Assembly: GCA_003453695.1 (NCBI GenBank)
Contig: DMNK01000048.1
Coordinates: 13,675-26,845 of the forward strand
Reading direction: 5' to 3'
From: Acidimicrobiaceae bacterium
GTDB lineage: Bacteria; Actinomycetota; Acidimicrobiia; Acidimicrobiales; UBA8190
Length of the DNA: 13,171 nt
The notes under the pieces were generated by a model. That model searched no databases. It saw nothing but the letters and a program-made list of their open reading frames with translations, and was not told the origin of the DNA. This document shows, one piece after another, positions 1 through 7,235 of this stretch (the stretch's first letter is position 1; each line of letters starts with the position of its first letter). The position numbers and the translations under genes were made by a program.

Positions 1-1059
1 ATCGACGTCGCCTACCGCTACGCGGCGACTCCCAAGCGGAAGTTCGTCATCGCCGACTGTCCGGGCCACGTGCAGTACACCCGCAACATGGCCACCGGCG
101 CCTCCACGGCGGACCTCGTGGTCGTGGTGGTCGACGTCACGTCGGGGTTGCGGGAGCAGACGAGGCGCCACTGCTGCATCGCCGCACTGCTCGGGGTGCG
201 CCACATGATCGTCGCCCTCAACAAGATGGACCTGGTGTCCTGGGACCGCTCCGCCTTCGCGGCGCTGTCCGGCTCCGTCGAGGAGCTGGCCCGGCGCCTC
301 GGCATGGAGAGCCTGGTGGTGGTGCCGGTCTCGGCGCTGCACGGCGACAACGTCGCCGACCGCTCGGCGTCCACTCCCTGGTACGGAGGCCCGACCGTCC
401 TCGCCGCCCTCGAGGAAGCCCCTGCCGGCGCCTGGGCGAAGGAGGGCGACAGCGGGGCCCGGCTCCCCGTCCAGTGGGTGGTGCGCGCCACCGGCGGCGG
501 GCGCGGCTATGCCGGCATGGTGAGCGGCGGGACGTTGCGCGTGGGCGACGAGGTGGTGGTGCTGCCGGGCGGCGCCCGCAGCCGCATCTCCTCCATCGCC
601 ACCTTCGACGGGCCCATGACGGAAGCCGATCCGTCGCTGTCGGTCACCGTCGAGCTCGATGACGAACTCGACGTGGGACGCGGCGACCTCATCGCCACCG
701 CCGGCGTGGCGCCCGAGGCCACCAGCGAGGTCCTCGCCACCGTGTGCTGGTTCGACCGTCGTCCCCTCACCGCCGGGCAGCGCTACCGGGTGAAGCACAC
801 CACCCGGGTGACCCCGGCGCTTGTCACCGCCGTCGACGGACGCCTCGACGTGGCCACGCTCGAGCTCGGCCCTTCCGACGCGCTCGCCGACAACGACATC
901 GGCGTGGTGCGCCTGGCCCTGGCCACGCCCATCGCCGTCGACCCGTACCGCGCCAACCGCGTCACGGGGAGCTTCGTGGTGATCGACGAGGACACCAACG
1001 CAACCGTGGCGGCGGCCATGGTGGGTCCGCCGGTGCTGGCCGCCGACACCCGCGTCTAG
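1..1059 (+). CDS. cysN: Sulfate adenylyltransferase subunit 1 (CysN), 5' truncated by window edge
   Basis: This is the GTPase subunit of ATP sulfurylase, which with CysD makes adenosine 5'-phosphosulfate from sulfate and ATP, driven by GTP hydrolysis, in the cytoplasm. The frame is open from base 1 and ends at TAG 1057-1059, giving 352 residues. The family is usually 400-450 residues, so the N-terminus with the P-loop lies outside the window. Visible GTPase motifs are DCPGH (G3, about residues 19-23), NKMD (G4, about 76-79) and VSAL (G5, about 111-114). They are followed by two EF-Tu-like beta-barrel domains, with the CysN/CysC-type segment STPWYGGPTVL at about residues 123-133. No CysC (APS kinase) domain follows the barrels. 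The siroheme gene starts 4 bases after the stop, which suggests one sulfate-assimilation operon with cysD presumably just upstream. The partner is inferred and not seen. Confidence 0.95.
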   Translation: MDVAYRYAATPKRKFVIADCPGHVQYTRNMATGASTADLVVVVVDVTSGLREQTRRHCCIAALLGVRHMIVALNKMDLVSWDRSAFAALSGSVEELARRLGMESLVVVPVSALHGDNVADRSASTPWYGGPTVLAALEEAPAGAWAKEGDSGARLPVQWVVRATGGGRGYAGMVSGGTLRVGDEVVVLPGGARSRISSIATFDGPMTEADPSLSVTVELDDELDVGRGDLIATAGVAPEATSEVLATVCWFDRRPLTAGQRYRVKHTTRVTPALVTAVDGRLDVATLELGPSDALADNDIGVVRLALATPIAVDPYRANRVTGSFVVIDEDTNATVAAAMVGPPVLAADTRV

Positions 1060-1063
1060 GACG

Positions 1064-1765
1064 GTGGAGGCTCTCGGCCCGGTCTACCCGGTCGGGCTCG
1101 TGGTGCAGGGACAGCGGTGCCTGGTGGTGGGGGGCGGCCGGGTGGCGGCTCGCAAGGTCGCCTCGCTCCTCGAATGCGGCGCGGCGGTGACGATGATCGC
1201 CGCGGAGGCGCACGAGGCGCTGGGACTGCTGTCCGAGTCCGGCGTCATCGCCGCCATCGGAGGGCCGCCGCTCGACGTCCAGCTGCGCCGCTACGAGGCC
1301 GGTGAGGCAGCCGGATACCGCCTCGTGGTCACCGCCACCGGCGACCCGGAGGTGGACGGCGCCGTCCACCGTGACGCCGAGGAGGCGGGGGTGTGGGTGA
1401 ACAGCGCCGACGACCCCGCCCACTGCAGCTTCGTGTTGCCGGCCGTGTGGCGATCGGGCCCGGTGTCGGTGGCGGTGTCGACCGCCGGCGCCAGTCCCGC
1501 CCTGGCCACATGGCTGCGCGACGTCATCGGCGACATGCTCGGGCCGGAGCTGCCGACCTTGGCCGCGCTCCTCGCCGAAGCTCGACAGGACCTCCAGTCA
1601 CGCCGACGGTCCACCGAGACGGTGGACTGGCGTGCACTCTTGCAAGGCCCATTGCCGGGACTCGTGCGCGACGGGCGACTGGACGAGGCGCGAGCGCTAC
1701 TTACCGGAGCGATCGAGGTGGCCGAAGGTCCCGACCGAGGGAACGAAGGACCCTTCTCGCCCTAG
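1064..1765 (+). CDS. Precorrin-2 dehydrogenase (siroheme synthase N-terminal-type, CysG-N/Met8/SirC family)
   Basis: It is predicted to oxidise precorrin-2 to sirohydrochlorin with NAD+. Met8-like members also insert iron, which would make siroheme, the cofactor of sulfite reductase. The 233-residue protein has a Rossmann nucleotide-binding motif VVGGGRVAARK (residues 21-31). The family signature region NSADDPAHCSFVLPA starts at residue 113, and its Asp116 aligns with the catalytic aspartate of CysG/Met8. The segment VSTAGASPALATWLR (138-152) matches the dimerisation region. There is no uroporphyrinogen methyltransferase domain, so CobA must be encoded elsewhere. GTG 1064 is chosen because it leaves a normal N-terminus (PVYPVGLVVQGQ before the glycine motif) and sits 4 bases after the cysN stop. 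Only a weak AGGA precedes it, so coupling to cysN is likely. Family assignment is firm; whether it also chelates iron is not known. Confidence 0.9.
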   Translation: MEALGPVYPVGLVVQGQRCLVVGGGRVAARKVASLLECGAAVTMIAAEAHEALGLLSESGVIAAIGGPPLDVQLRRYEAGEAAGYRLVVTATGDPEVDGAVHRDAEEAGVWVNSADDPAHCSFVLPAVWRSGPVSVAVSTAGASPALATWLRDVIGDMLGPELPTLAALLAEARQDLQSRRRSTETVDWRALLQGPLPGLVRDGRLDEARALLTGAIEVAEGPDRGNEGPFSP

Positions 1766-1794
1766 AAGCGCTGTTTCGACGGGGCCCCATGGGT

Positions 1795-1800
1795 GATACT
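1795..1800 (+). promoter_or_regulatory. Candidate -10 element for the MarR gene (leaderless-type)
   Basis: GATACT matches TATAAT at 4 of 6 positions and ends 7 bases before GTG 1808, the distance expected if transcription begins at the start codon. The 42-base gap after the siroheme gene contains no Shine-Dalgarno sequence for GTG 1808. A -35 element is unclear (TGTTTC at 1772-1777 has 17-base spacing). Inference from spacing. Confidence 0.4.
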
Positions 1801-1807
1801 TCTGGCC

Positions 1808-2332
1808 GTGAGCGGCACGACCGACGAAGAGCTCACCGAAGCCATCCTGCTCGCCAGCCGGGCCATGGTGGGCGTGGCCGTCCGTTCGCTCGGCGATTCC
1901 GAGCACGAGGTCACCCTTCCCCAGTACCGGACCCTGGTGGTCCTGGCCTACAGCGGGGCCCACCGCCTGGCCGACCTGGCCGCCACTCTGGCGGTGAGCC
2001 CGTCGACTGCCACCCGCATGTGCGACCGGCTGGTGCGCAAGGGGCTCATCACGCGCAACCGCGACACCGTCGACCGCCGCGAGGTGAACCTCGAGGTGAC
2101 CGAGGACGGCCGCAGGCTCGTCCACGGTGTCATGGATCGCCGCCGCCGGGAGGTTCGTGCCATCCTGCGCTCCATACCGCAGGACGCCCGGGTCCAGCTC
2201 GCCACCTCTCTCGAGGTCCTGGCCCGAGCAGCCGGTGAGATCCCCGACCTGCATTGGTCGCCCGGCTGGCACGACGGCAAGGTCGCCGACGGGAACACCG
2301 ACGGCGACGTCAAGACACCAAGCGCGTCCTGA
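1808..2332 (+). CDS. MarR-family winged-helix transcriptional regulator
   Basis: A 174-residue protein with the MarR fold. Helical dimerisation segments lie at both ends around a winged helix-turn-helix (about residues 50-102). It includes LADLAATLAVSPSTATRMCD as the recognition region and the wing signature DTVDRREVNLEVTEDGR with its conserved D-R-R. MarR proteins are dimeric repressors, often released by small phenolic or acyl ligands. A GTG at 1793 in the same frame is possible. GTG 1808 is preferred because a -10-like hexamer sits just before it and the five extra residues (MILLA) are not family-like. Its 3' end overlaps the aldehyde dehydrogenase gene by 23 bases, tail to tail. It may regulate the converging MFS-ligase-dehydrogenase operon, but that is inference from position only. 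The C-terminal tail after residue 150 is polar and probably disordered. Confidence 0.85.
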   Translation: MSGTTDEELTEAILLASRAMVGVAVRSLGDSEHEVTLPQYRTLVVLAYSGAHRLADLAATLAVSPSTATRMCDRLVRKGLITRNRDTVDRREVNLEVTEDGRRLVHGVMDRRRREVRAILRSIPQDARVQLATSLEVLARAAGEIPDLHWSPGWHDGKVADGNTDGDVKTPSAS

Positions 2333-3674
2333 TCTCGCAGAACTCCCGGATACCGTGGGCCGAGAGCTCGCGTCCGTAGCCTGAGCGCTTGAGCCCGCCG
2401 AAGGGCAACTCGGGCATGGAGGCCACCATGGCGTTCACGAACACCAGCCCGGCTTGGATGCCCTCCAAGAACCACTGCTGTTCTTCGGGCTCCGTGCTCC
2501 ACACGCTGGCGCCCAGCCCGAAGCTGCTGTCGTTGGCCAGCTTGAGGGCGTCCTCGGAGTCAGAAGCCCGGTACACCATGGCCACCGGGCCGAACACCTC
2601 CTCGCTGTCCACCCGCATCGACGGGGAGATGCCGGCCAGCACGGTGGGCCGGTAGTACCAGCCGGGTCCCTCGAGGGCGTATCCACCGCACAGCACCTCG
2701 GCGCCGAGCTTGCGGGCGTCCTCGACCTGCTCCTCGATGGTGGTCCGTCCCGCCTCGAGGGCGAGCGGCCCGACCGACGTCGCCGGCTCCATGGGGTCGC
2801 CCACCTCGAGCGCCTCCGTGGCTTGCACGAACAACTCGACGAACCGGTCGTACACGTCGTCGTGCACCACGAAGCGCTTGGCGGCGATGCAGCTCTGGCC
2901 GTTGTTCTGCACCCGTGCTTCGACCCCGACGGCGGCGGCCCGCTCCAGGTCCGCCGACGGCAGCACGACGAACGGATCACTTCCGCCCAGCTCCAGCACC
3001 GACTTCTTGATGGCCCGGCCGGCTGCGGCCCCCACCGACCGGCCGGCTCCTTCCGAGCCGGTCAGGGTGACGGCACGCACGCGGTCGTCGGCGATGACGG
3101 CCTCGACGCGATCGGAGCCCACGAGCAGGGTCTGGAAGACCCCGTCGGGGAAGCCGGCGCGCCGGAAGAGGTCCTCGATGTAGAGCGCCGTCTGGGGAAC
3201 GTTGGAGGCGTGCTTGAGGAGCCCGACGTTGCCGGCCATGACGGCGGGGGCGGCGAATCGTGTCACCTGCCACATGGGGAAATTCCACGGCATGACGGCG
3301 AGCACGGGCCCCATGGGCCGGTACACCACTCTGCTGTCACGCGCCTTGGTGCGCACCGGCTCGTCGGCCAGCATGGAACCCGCGTGCTCGGCGAAATAGC
3401 GCATGGCGGCGGCGCACTTGGCGATCTCGCCCTTGGCGGAGCCATACGTCTTGCCCATCTCGGTGACGAGCATGCGGGCGGCGACGGGGAGCTCGGCCTC
3501 GAGCAACTGGGCGGCCCCGACCATGAGCCGCCCCCGCTCGGCGAAGCTCGTCGCGCGCCACAGCGAGGCGGCGTGTTCCGCTCTCACCAGGCGCTCCTCC
3601 ACGGCTCCGTCGTCGTAGGGCTCGTAGGTGGCCTCGGTCCTCCCCGAGGCCGGGTTGACGGTGGCGATCGACAT
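2310..3674 (-). CDS. gabD: NAD(P)-dependent aldehyde dehydrogenase, GabD1-like succinate-semialdehyde dehydrogenase
   Basis: It oxidises an aldehyde to the carboxylate with NAD(P)+; the closest family I recognise is the short succinate-semialdehyde dehydrogenase (GabD1) type. The protein has 454 residues, usual for that type. Visible catalytic parts are PWNFP with Asn131, KHAS with Lys154 for cofactor binding, TGSEGAGRSV (205-214), ELGGSDP with general base Glu228, and NNGQSC with nucleophile Cys262. EVFGP (359-363) and the C-terminal PFGGLKRSGYGRE are also present. ATG 3674 gives the typical MSIATVNPASG start and has a strong Shine-Dalgarno sequence. The ligase stop lies only one base upstream (TGA, C, ATG), so the two are translationally coupled. 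The substrate could be succinate semialdehyde or another short aldehyde handled with the neighbouring ligase. The 3' end overlaps the MarR gene by 23 bases. Confidence 0.9.
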   Translation of the reverse strand: MSIATVNPASGRTEATYEPYDDGAVEERLVRAEHAASLWRATSFAERGRLMVGAAQLLEAELPVAARMLVTEMGKTYGSAKGEIAKCAAAMRYFAEHAGSMLADEPVRTKARDSRVVYRPMGPVLAVMPWNFPMWQVTRFAAPAVMAGNVGLLKHASNVPQTALYIEDLFRRAGFPDGVFQTLLVGSDRVEAVIADDRVRAVTLTGSEGAGRSVGAAAGRAIKKSVLELGGSDPFVVLPSADLERAAAVGVEARVQNNGQSCIAAKRFVVHDDVYDRFVELFVQATEALEVGDPMEPATSVGPLALEAGRTTIEEQVEDARKLGAEVLCGGYALEGPGWYYRPTVLAGISPSMRVDSEEVFGPVAMVYRASDSEDALKLANDSSFGLGASVWSTEPEEQQWFLEGIQAGLVFVNAMVASMPELPFGGLKRSGYGRELSAHGIREFCEIRTRLVS

Positions 3675-3675
3675 G

Positions 3676-5067
3676 TCAGGTTCCTCCCCGACTCGGCTCG
3701 GATGGACACCTGGGCGAGGAGGCGCTGCTGTGGCGAGTCACGCTCTGGAGCTGCTCGGCCAGCTGCCGGCGCAAGAGCTTCCCCGTAGGCGTGCGAGGCA
3801 GCACGGGCAACCGCACATAGGTCTTCGGCCGCTTGTAGGGGGCGAGATGCTCGTCGACATGGCGGCGCAGCTCGTGTTCGGACGCTCCGCCCACCACGGC
3901 CGCGCACAGGCGCTGGCCCCAGTCCTCGTCCTCGACCCCGAAGACGGCCACCTCGTCCACGCCGGCCACCCGGGCCAGCACCGCCTCGACCTCGGCGGGA
4001 TAGACGTTGACCCCTCCGGTGATGACGAGGTCCTCGCGCCGGCCCTCCAGGTACAGATACCCGTCGCCGTCGAGCCGCCCGACGTCCCCCACGGTGAAGG
4101 CGTCGCCCCGCCAGGCCTGTGCCGTCGCCTCGTCGTCTCGCCAGTAGCGGAACCTGGCGAAGGAGGGAGCCGCACACCACACCACTCCGCTGTCGTCGAC
4201 GGTGAGCCGGCGCAGGGGACGGGCCCGGCCCACCGTGCCGGGATGCGCCATCCACTCCTCGGGTGGGCACACCGTGAACTGCCCCTCGGTGGAACCGTAG
4301 AACTCCCACAGCGCCCCGGCGGCGGTACGCGCCAACCCCTGCTCCTTGAGCGGGCGGGGGCACGGGGAGCCGGCGTGGGCCAAGAGCCGCAGAGAGTCGA
4401 GCACCGGCGGGGTGCCCGGATGGCGCAGGAGGCGCCCGAGGGCGGTGGGAGCCAAGAAGGTGGTGGTGGGACGGCACCGGGTCAAGGCCGCGGCCGCGGC
4501 GGCGGCGTCGAAGTGGCCGAGCACGAGCACGCTGCCGCCCCGCAGGAGGGTTCCCGCTGCGAAGCGCACCGACACCGAGTGGTACATGGGCGAGCAGACG
4601 AGATGGGTGTCAGCGGCGTCGAATCCCCACAGGTCGGCTTCGTCGTCGAACAGGTCGTGAGCGGCCTTGTCGTCGAGCACGCCCGACCACACCCCTTTGG
4701 CCCGGCCCGTCGTGCCCGACGTGTAGTGCATGGGCCGTGCCAGGGGCACGTCGGCCAGGTCCTCCTCCGTCCCCTGGTCGAGCTCGCTGAGGGCCCGGTC
4801 GTCGAGCACGGTGAGCGCCGGATCGGCGTCGGCCAGAAGCACGTCGCGCTCGGCGGGAAGCAACGTGGCGTTGAGCAGCACGGGCACGATCCCCCGCCGC
4901 AGGGCCCCGAGCACGGCGCACAGCAGAGCGGCCGACGAAGGAAGGCAGAAGGCGACCCGGTCTCCGGGGCCCAGCCCGGCGCGCCTGAGCGAGCCCGCCG
5001 CCCGGCGCTGGCGCCTCTCGGCGTCTGCAGGCTCGAGGAGCTCGAGGCCTGGCGGTGCGCCCGTCAC
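3676..5067 (-). CDS. AMP-forming acyl-CoA ligase (ANL superfamily), short N-terminus
   Basis: It is predicted to activate a carboxylic acid as acyl-adenylate and transfer it to CoA; the substrate is unknown. ANL motifs appear in order: P-loop YTSGTTGRAKGV (115-126), EFYGSTEG (A5, 255-262), GDVGRLDGDGYL (A7, 327-338), GRREDLVITGGVNVYPAEVE (A8 hinge, 342-361) and PTGKLLRR with the catalytic A10 Lys430. At 463 residues it is shorter than the usual 500 or more. It begins almost at the AAGSLRRAGLGPGDRVAF segment, so about 20-40 residues of the N-terminal subdomain are missing. GTG 5067 is the only plausible in-frame start, since the frame is closed by the MFS stop codon 13 codons upstream. No good Shine-Dalgarno sequence is visible. 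The gene follows the exporter by 39 bases and abuts the dehydrogenase, forming one operon. A role in acid or aldehyde detoxification or catabolism is inference. Confidence 0.87.
   Translation of the reverse strand: MTGAPPGLELLEPADAERRQRRAAGSLRRAGLGPGDRVAFCLPSSAALLCAVLGALRRGIVPVLLNATLLPAERDVLLADADPALTVLDDRALSELDQGTEEDLADVPLARPMHYTSGTTGRAKGVWSGVLDDKAAHDLFDDEADLWGFDAADTHLVCSPMYHSVSVRFAAGTLLRGGSVLVLGHFDAAAAAAALTRCRPTTTFLAPTALGRLLRHPGTPPVLDSLRLLAHAGSPCPRPLKEQGLARTAAGALWEFYGSTEGQFTVCPPEEWMAHPGTVGRARPLRRLTVDDSGVVWCAAPSFARFRYWRDDEATAQAWRGDAFTVGDVGRLDGDGYLYLEGRREDLVITGGVNVYPAEVEAVLARVAGVDEVAVFGVEDEDWGQRLCAAVVGGASEHELRRHVDEHLAPYKRPKTYVRLPVLPRTPTGKLLRRQLAEQLQSVTRHSSASSPRCPSEPSRGGT
3683..3689 (-). promoter_or_regulatory. 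Shine-Dalgarno site of the aldehyde dehydrogenase gene
   Basis: On the - strand GGGGAGG lies 8 bases before ATG 3674, inside the last codons of the ligase gene. It is one of the two best ribosome binding sites in the window and fixes this start. Reinitiation after the ligase TGA is likely. Confidence 0.8.
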
Positions 5068-5106
5068 GACCGCGCCGTCACCACGATGGCGTCGCCCATT
5101 GCCCGG

Positions 5107-6378
5107 CTAGGGCCCGGCCGGCGCCGCGGTGGGGACCTCGGTGACCACCTCGACGGCGGCCTCGGGGTCGTCGAGCGCCTGGACGGCGCCGGGGCGAAGA
5201 CGCACGACCGCCACCATGAGCGCCAACAGCAGCACCCCCGAGAAGACGGTCACCGGCCGGATCCCGATGGCTCTGGCCAAGGCGCCTTCGGCGATGGCGC
5301 CGACGGGATAGATCGTGCCCAGCGCCATCATGTACAGGCCGAGCACCCGGGCGCGCGCCCCTGCCGGGGCACGGAGCTGGACCACGGTGTTGAGCCCTGA
5401 CAGGACCCCGATGTAGGTGGCGCCCACGGCGACGATGGCGAGCGTGGCCGGCACGAGCGACGACGCCCAGCCGTACAGGACGAGGGCCGCGGGGAAGGCG
5501 AGCAGGGCCCGCACGAGCAGCCGGCGCCTTCCGAGGACCCGTGCCATCGACGCCAGGGCGAGTGCGCCGGCGACGGCGCCCACCCCTTGCGCCGTGACGA
5601 GCACCGACGTCCCGGCCGCGCCCCGGTGCAGGCCTTCGATGGCGACGGCGGGGACGAGGGCGATGAACGGTGACCCGATCAAGGCCACCACGGCGATGAG
5701 CCCGATGGCGCTGCGGCAACCCGGCTCCGCCCATGCCAGGCGGGCGCCGCTCAACGTGCGGGACAGGACGCCGGAGCTGTCGGCGCTCTCGGCCGGAGGT
5801 GGGAGCCGCAGGATGAGCAGCGCCACCACCACCGCCCCGAAGGAGACGGCGTTCACGGCGAAGGCCCACGCCGCCGATCCGGCCACGAGAACCACCCCGG
5901 CCAGGGCGGGCCCCACCACCCGGCCCAGGTTGAACTGCGCCGAGGACAGTGACACGGCGGCGAGGAGGTCCTGGCGCGGGACCAGGTCGGGGAGCATGGC
6001 CTGGTAGGCGGGCAGGCCCACGGCCGTGCACGCCCCGCCTACGAGGGCCATGAGCACCATCCACACCGGGGCGGCATGGCCGGCGGCCAGGACGGCCAGG
6101 GCGGCGGCACAGCCCGCCTCGCCCATGGTCGTGAGCAGCAGCCACCGGCGTCGGTCGACCCGATCGGCGACGGCGCCGCCCAACGGGGAGAGCAGCCCCA
6201 GGGGGACGAAGGCGGCCGCCGCCACCAACCCCGTCCACAGCGGGTCGTGCGTGCGGGCCGTGACCACGACCCCGAGCGCCACCGTCTGCATCCACGAGCC
6301 GACGTTGGACACGAGCGCCGCCGACCACACCAGGGCGAAGTTGCGCGACCGCAGTGGGCGCAGCGCCGAGACCGTCAC
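5107..6378 (-). CDS. Major facilitator superfamily transporter (MFS_3 / EntS-like exporter group)
   Basis: A 423-residue inner-membrane protein with about twelve hydrophobic helices. The loop between helices 2 and 3 carries the MFS motif A variant GGAVADRVDRRRW (residues 67-79). The first segment, RPLRSRNFALVWSAALVSNVGSWM, resembles the drug or siderophore exporters of the EntS type. Its substrate is unknown; proton-driven efflux is the family expectation. A longer reading frame starts at 6429, but GTG 6378 is preferred. The 17 extra residues (rich in Gly, Pro and Arg) are not family-like, the longer form would almost reach the divergent sirtuin gene, and a TAGCGT hexamer lies 8 bases before GTG 6378. 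The C-terminal tail after residue 395 is acidic and probably cytoplasmic. It is the first gene of the apparent exporter-ligase-aldehyde dehydrogenase operon. Confidence 0.85.
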   Translation of the reverse strand: MTVSALRPLRSRNFALVWSAALVSNVGSWMQTVALGVVVTARTHDPLWTGLVAAAAFVPLGLLSPLGGAVADRVDRRRWLLLTTMGEAGCAAALAVLAAGHAAPVWMVLMALVGGACTAVGLPAYQAMLPDLVPRQDLLAAVSLSSAQFNLGRVVGPALAGVVLVAGSAAWAFAVNAVSFGAVVVALLILRLPPPAESADSSGVLSRTLSGARLAWAEPGCRSAIGLIAVVALIGSPFIALVPAVAIEGLHRGAAGTSVLVTAQGVGAVAGALALASMARVLGRRRLLVRALLAFPAALVLYGWASSLVPATLAIVAVGATYIGVLSGLNTVVQLRAPAGARARVLGLYMMALGTIYPVGAIAEGALARAIGIRPVTVFSGVLLLALMVAVVRLRPGAVQALDDPEAAVEVVTEVPTAAPAGP

Positions 6379-6386
6379 CAGGTTCG

Positions 6387-6392
6387 ACGCTA
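6387..6392 (-). promoter_or_regulatory. Candidate -10 element for the MFS-ligase-dehydrogenase operon
   Basis: TAGCGT on the - strand fits TAnnnT and ends 8 bases before GTG 6378. No Shine-Dalgarno sequence precedes that GTG, so a leaderless mRNA is plausible. It lies in the 53-base gap shared with the divergent sirtuin gene. No convincing -35 is visible. Confidence 0.4.
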
Positions 6393-6431
6393 GTGGGCCC
6401 GCCCGACACGACCCTCCGGGGCGCGACACTC

Positions 6432-7235
6432 ATGGGGATGGACGGCCACGGCCCGCAGTCGGACCCCCTGGCGCAAGCAGCAGCGCTGATGGGCCGGGCC
6501 CGTCGCCTCCTGGCCTTGACCGGGGCGGGGATCTCCACCGATTCGGGGATCTCCGACTTCCGGGGGCCGCAGGGCCTGTGGACCAGGGACCCCGCCGCCG
6601 AGCGCAGGGCCAACATCGAGGTCTACCTGTCCGACGCGGAGGTGCGCCGCAGCGCCTGGCGTCACCGCCTCGAGTCGACGTCCTCGACCCGGCCGGAGCC
6701 CAATGCCGGGCACCTCGCCCTCTTCGAGCTCGAGCGCCGAGGAGTGCTCGAGCTGCTCGTGACCCAGAACGTGGACGGTCTCCATCTGGCCGCCGGCCAC
6801 GATCCCCGACGCGTGGTGGAGATCCACGGGACCATGACGGCCGTCCAGTGCATGTCCTGCGGCGCCCGCTCCCCCATGCCGGAGGTCTTGGACCGGGTGC
6901 GCGGCGGCGAGGAGGACCCCGCCTGTCGGGAGCCTGCCGGCGCCGGCCCCTGCGGCGGCATCTTGAAATCGGCGACGATCAGCTTCGGCCAGAGCCTCGT
7001 GCCCGAGGACCTGGCCCGTGCCGAGCAGGCCGCCCTGCGCTGTGACCTGATCCTGACCGTGGGAACGACGCTGGGCGTGTACCCGGCGGCCGGGCTCGTC
7101 CCCGTCGCCCGCAACGCCGGGGCGTCGGTCGTCATCGTGAACGGCGACCCCACGGAGCTCGACGCTCTGGCCGACGTGGTGGTCCGGGGACGGATCGGCG
7201 AGGTGCTCCCCCGCTTGATCGAGGCCAGCGCCTAG
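6432..7235 (+). CDS. Sir2-family NAD+-dependent protein deacylase (sirtuin)
   Basis: It removes acyl groups from protein lysines using NAD+, giving nicotinamide and O-acyl-ADP-ribose, in the cytoplasm. In the 267-residue protein I see GAGISTDSGISDFRG (31-45), TQNVDGLH (111-118), catalytic His132 in EIHGT, zinc ligands Cys140, Cys143, Cys165 and Cys174, GTTLGVYPA (211-219) and NGDPTELD (237-244). The forms GPQGLW, CGGILKSATISFG and LPRLIE recall the SIRT6/7 branch (class IV) more than enterobacterial CobB. The Tyr of the Y-x-x-R desuccinylase motif appears replaced by Ser74 (SAWR), which suggests it is not mainly a desuccinylase; this is inference. Starts at 6432 and 6438 are both ATG in frame. 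The longer frame from 6354 is rejected because it runs into the divergent gene. A weak GACACT (6425-6430) precedes ATG 6438 by 7 bases. Confidence 0.92.
   Translation: MGMDGHGPQSDPLAQAAALMGRARRLLALTGAGISTDSGISDFRGPQGLWTRDPAAERRANIEVYLSDAEVRRSAWRHRLESTSSTRPEPNAGHLALFELERRGVLELLVTQNVDGLHLAAGHDPRRVVEIHGTMTAVQCMSCGARSPMPEVLDRVRGGEEDPACREPAGAGPCGGILKSATISFGQSLVPEDLARAEQAALRCDLILTVGTTLGVYPAAGLVPVARNAGASVVIVNGDPTELDALADVVVRGRIGEVLPRLIEASA

Noticed and set aside
5107..5109. Exporter-ligase fusion by read-through of TAG
   Set aside because: The shared frame has a one-in-three chance of occurring, and nothing in the sequence suggests programmed read-through. It is kept only as context for the short ligase.
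3628..5400. 590-codon open frame on the + strand opposite the aldehyde dehydrogenase and ligase genes
   Set aside because: It is antisense to two clearly recognisable genes. Its product is low-complexity (rich in Gly, His, Arg and Pro) without any family motif, as expected from the complement of very GC-rich coding DNA.
6354..6431. Upstream extension of the sirtuin frame to 6354
   Set aside because: It would overlap the start of the divergent MFS gene and adds a Pro/Gly-rich stretch not typical of Sir2 proteins.
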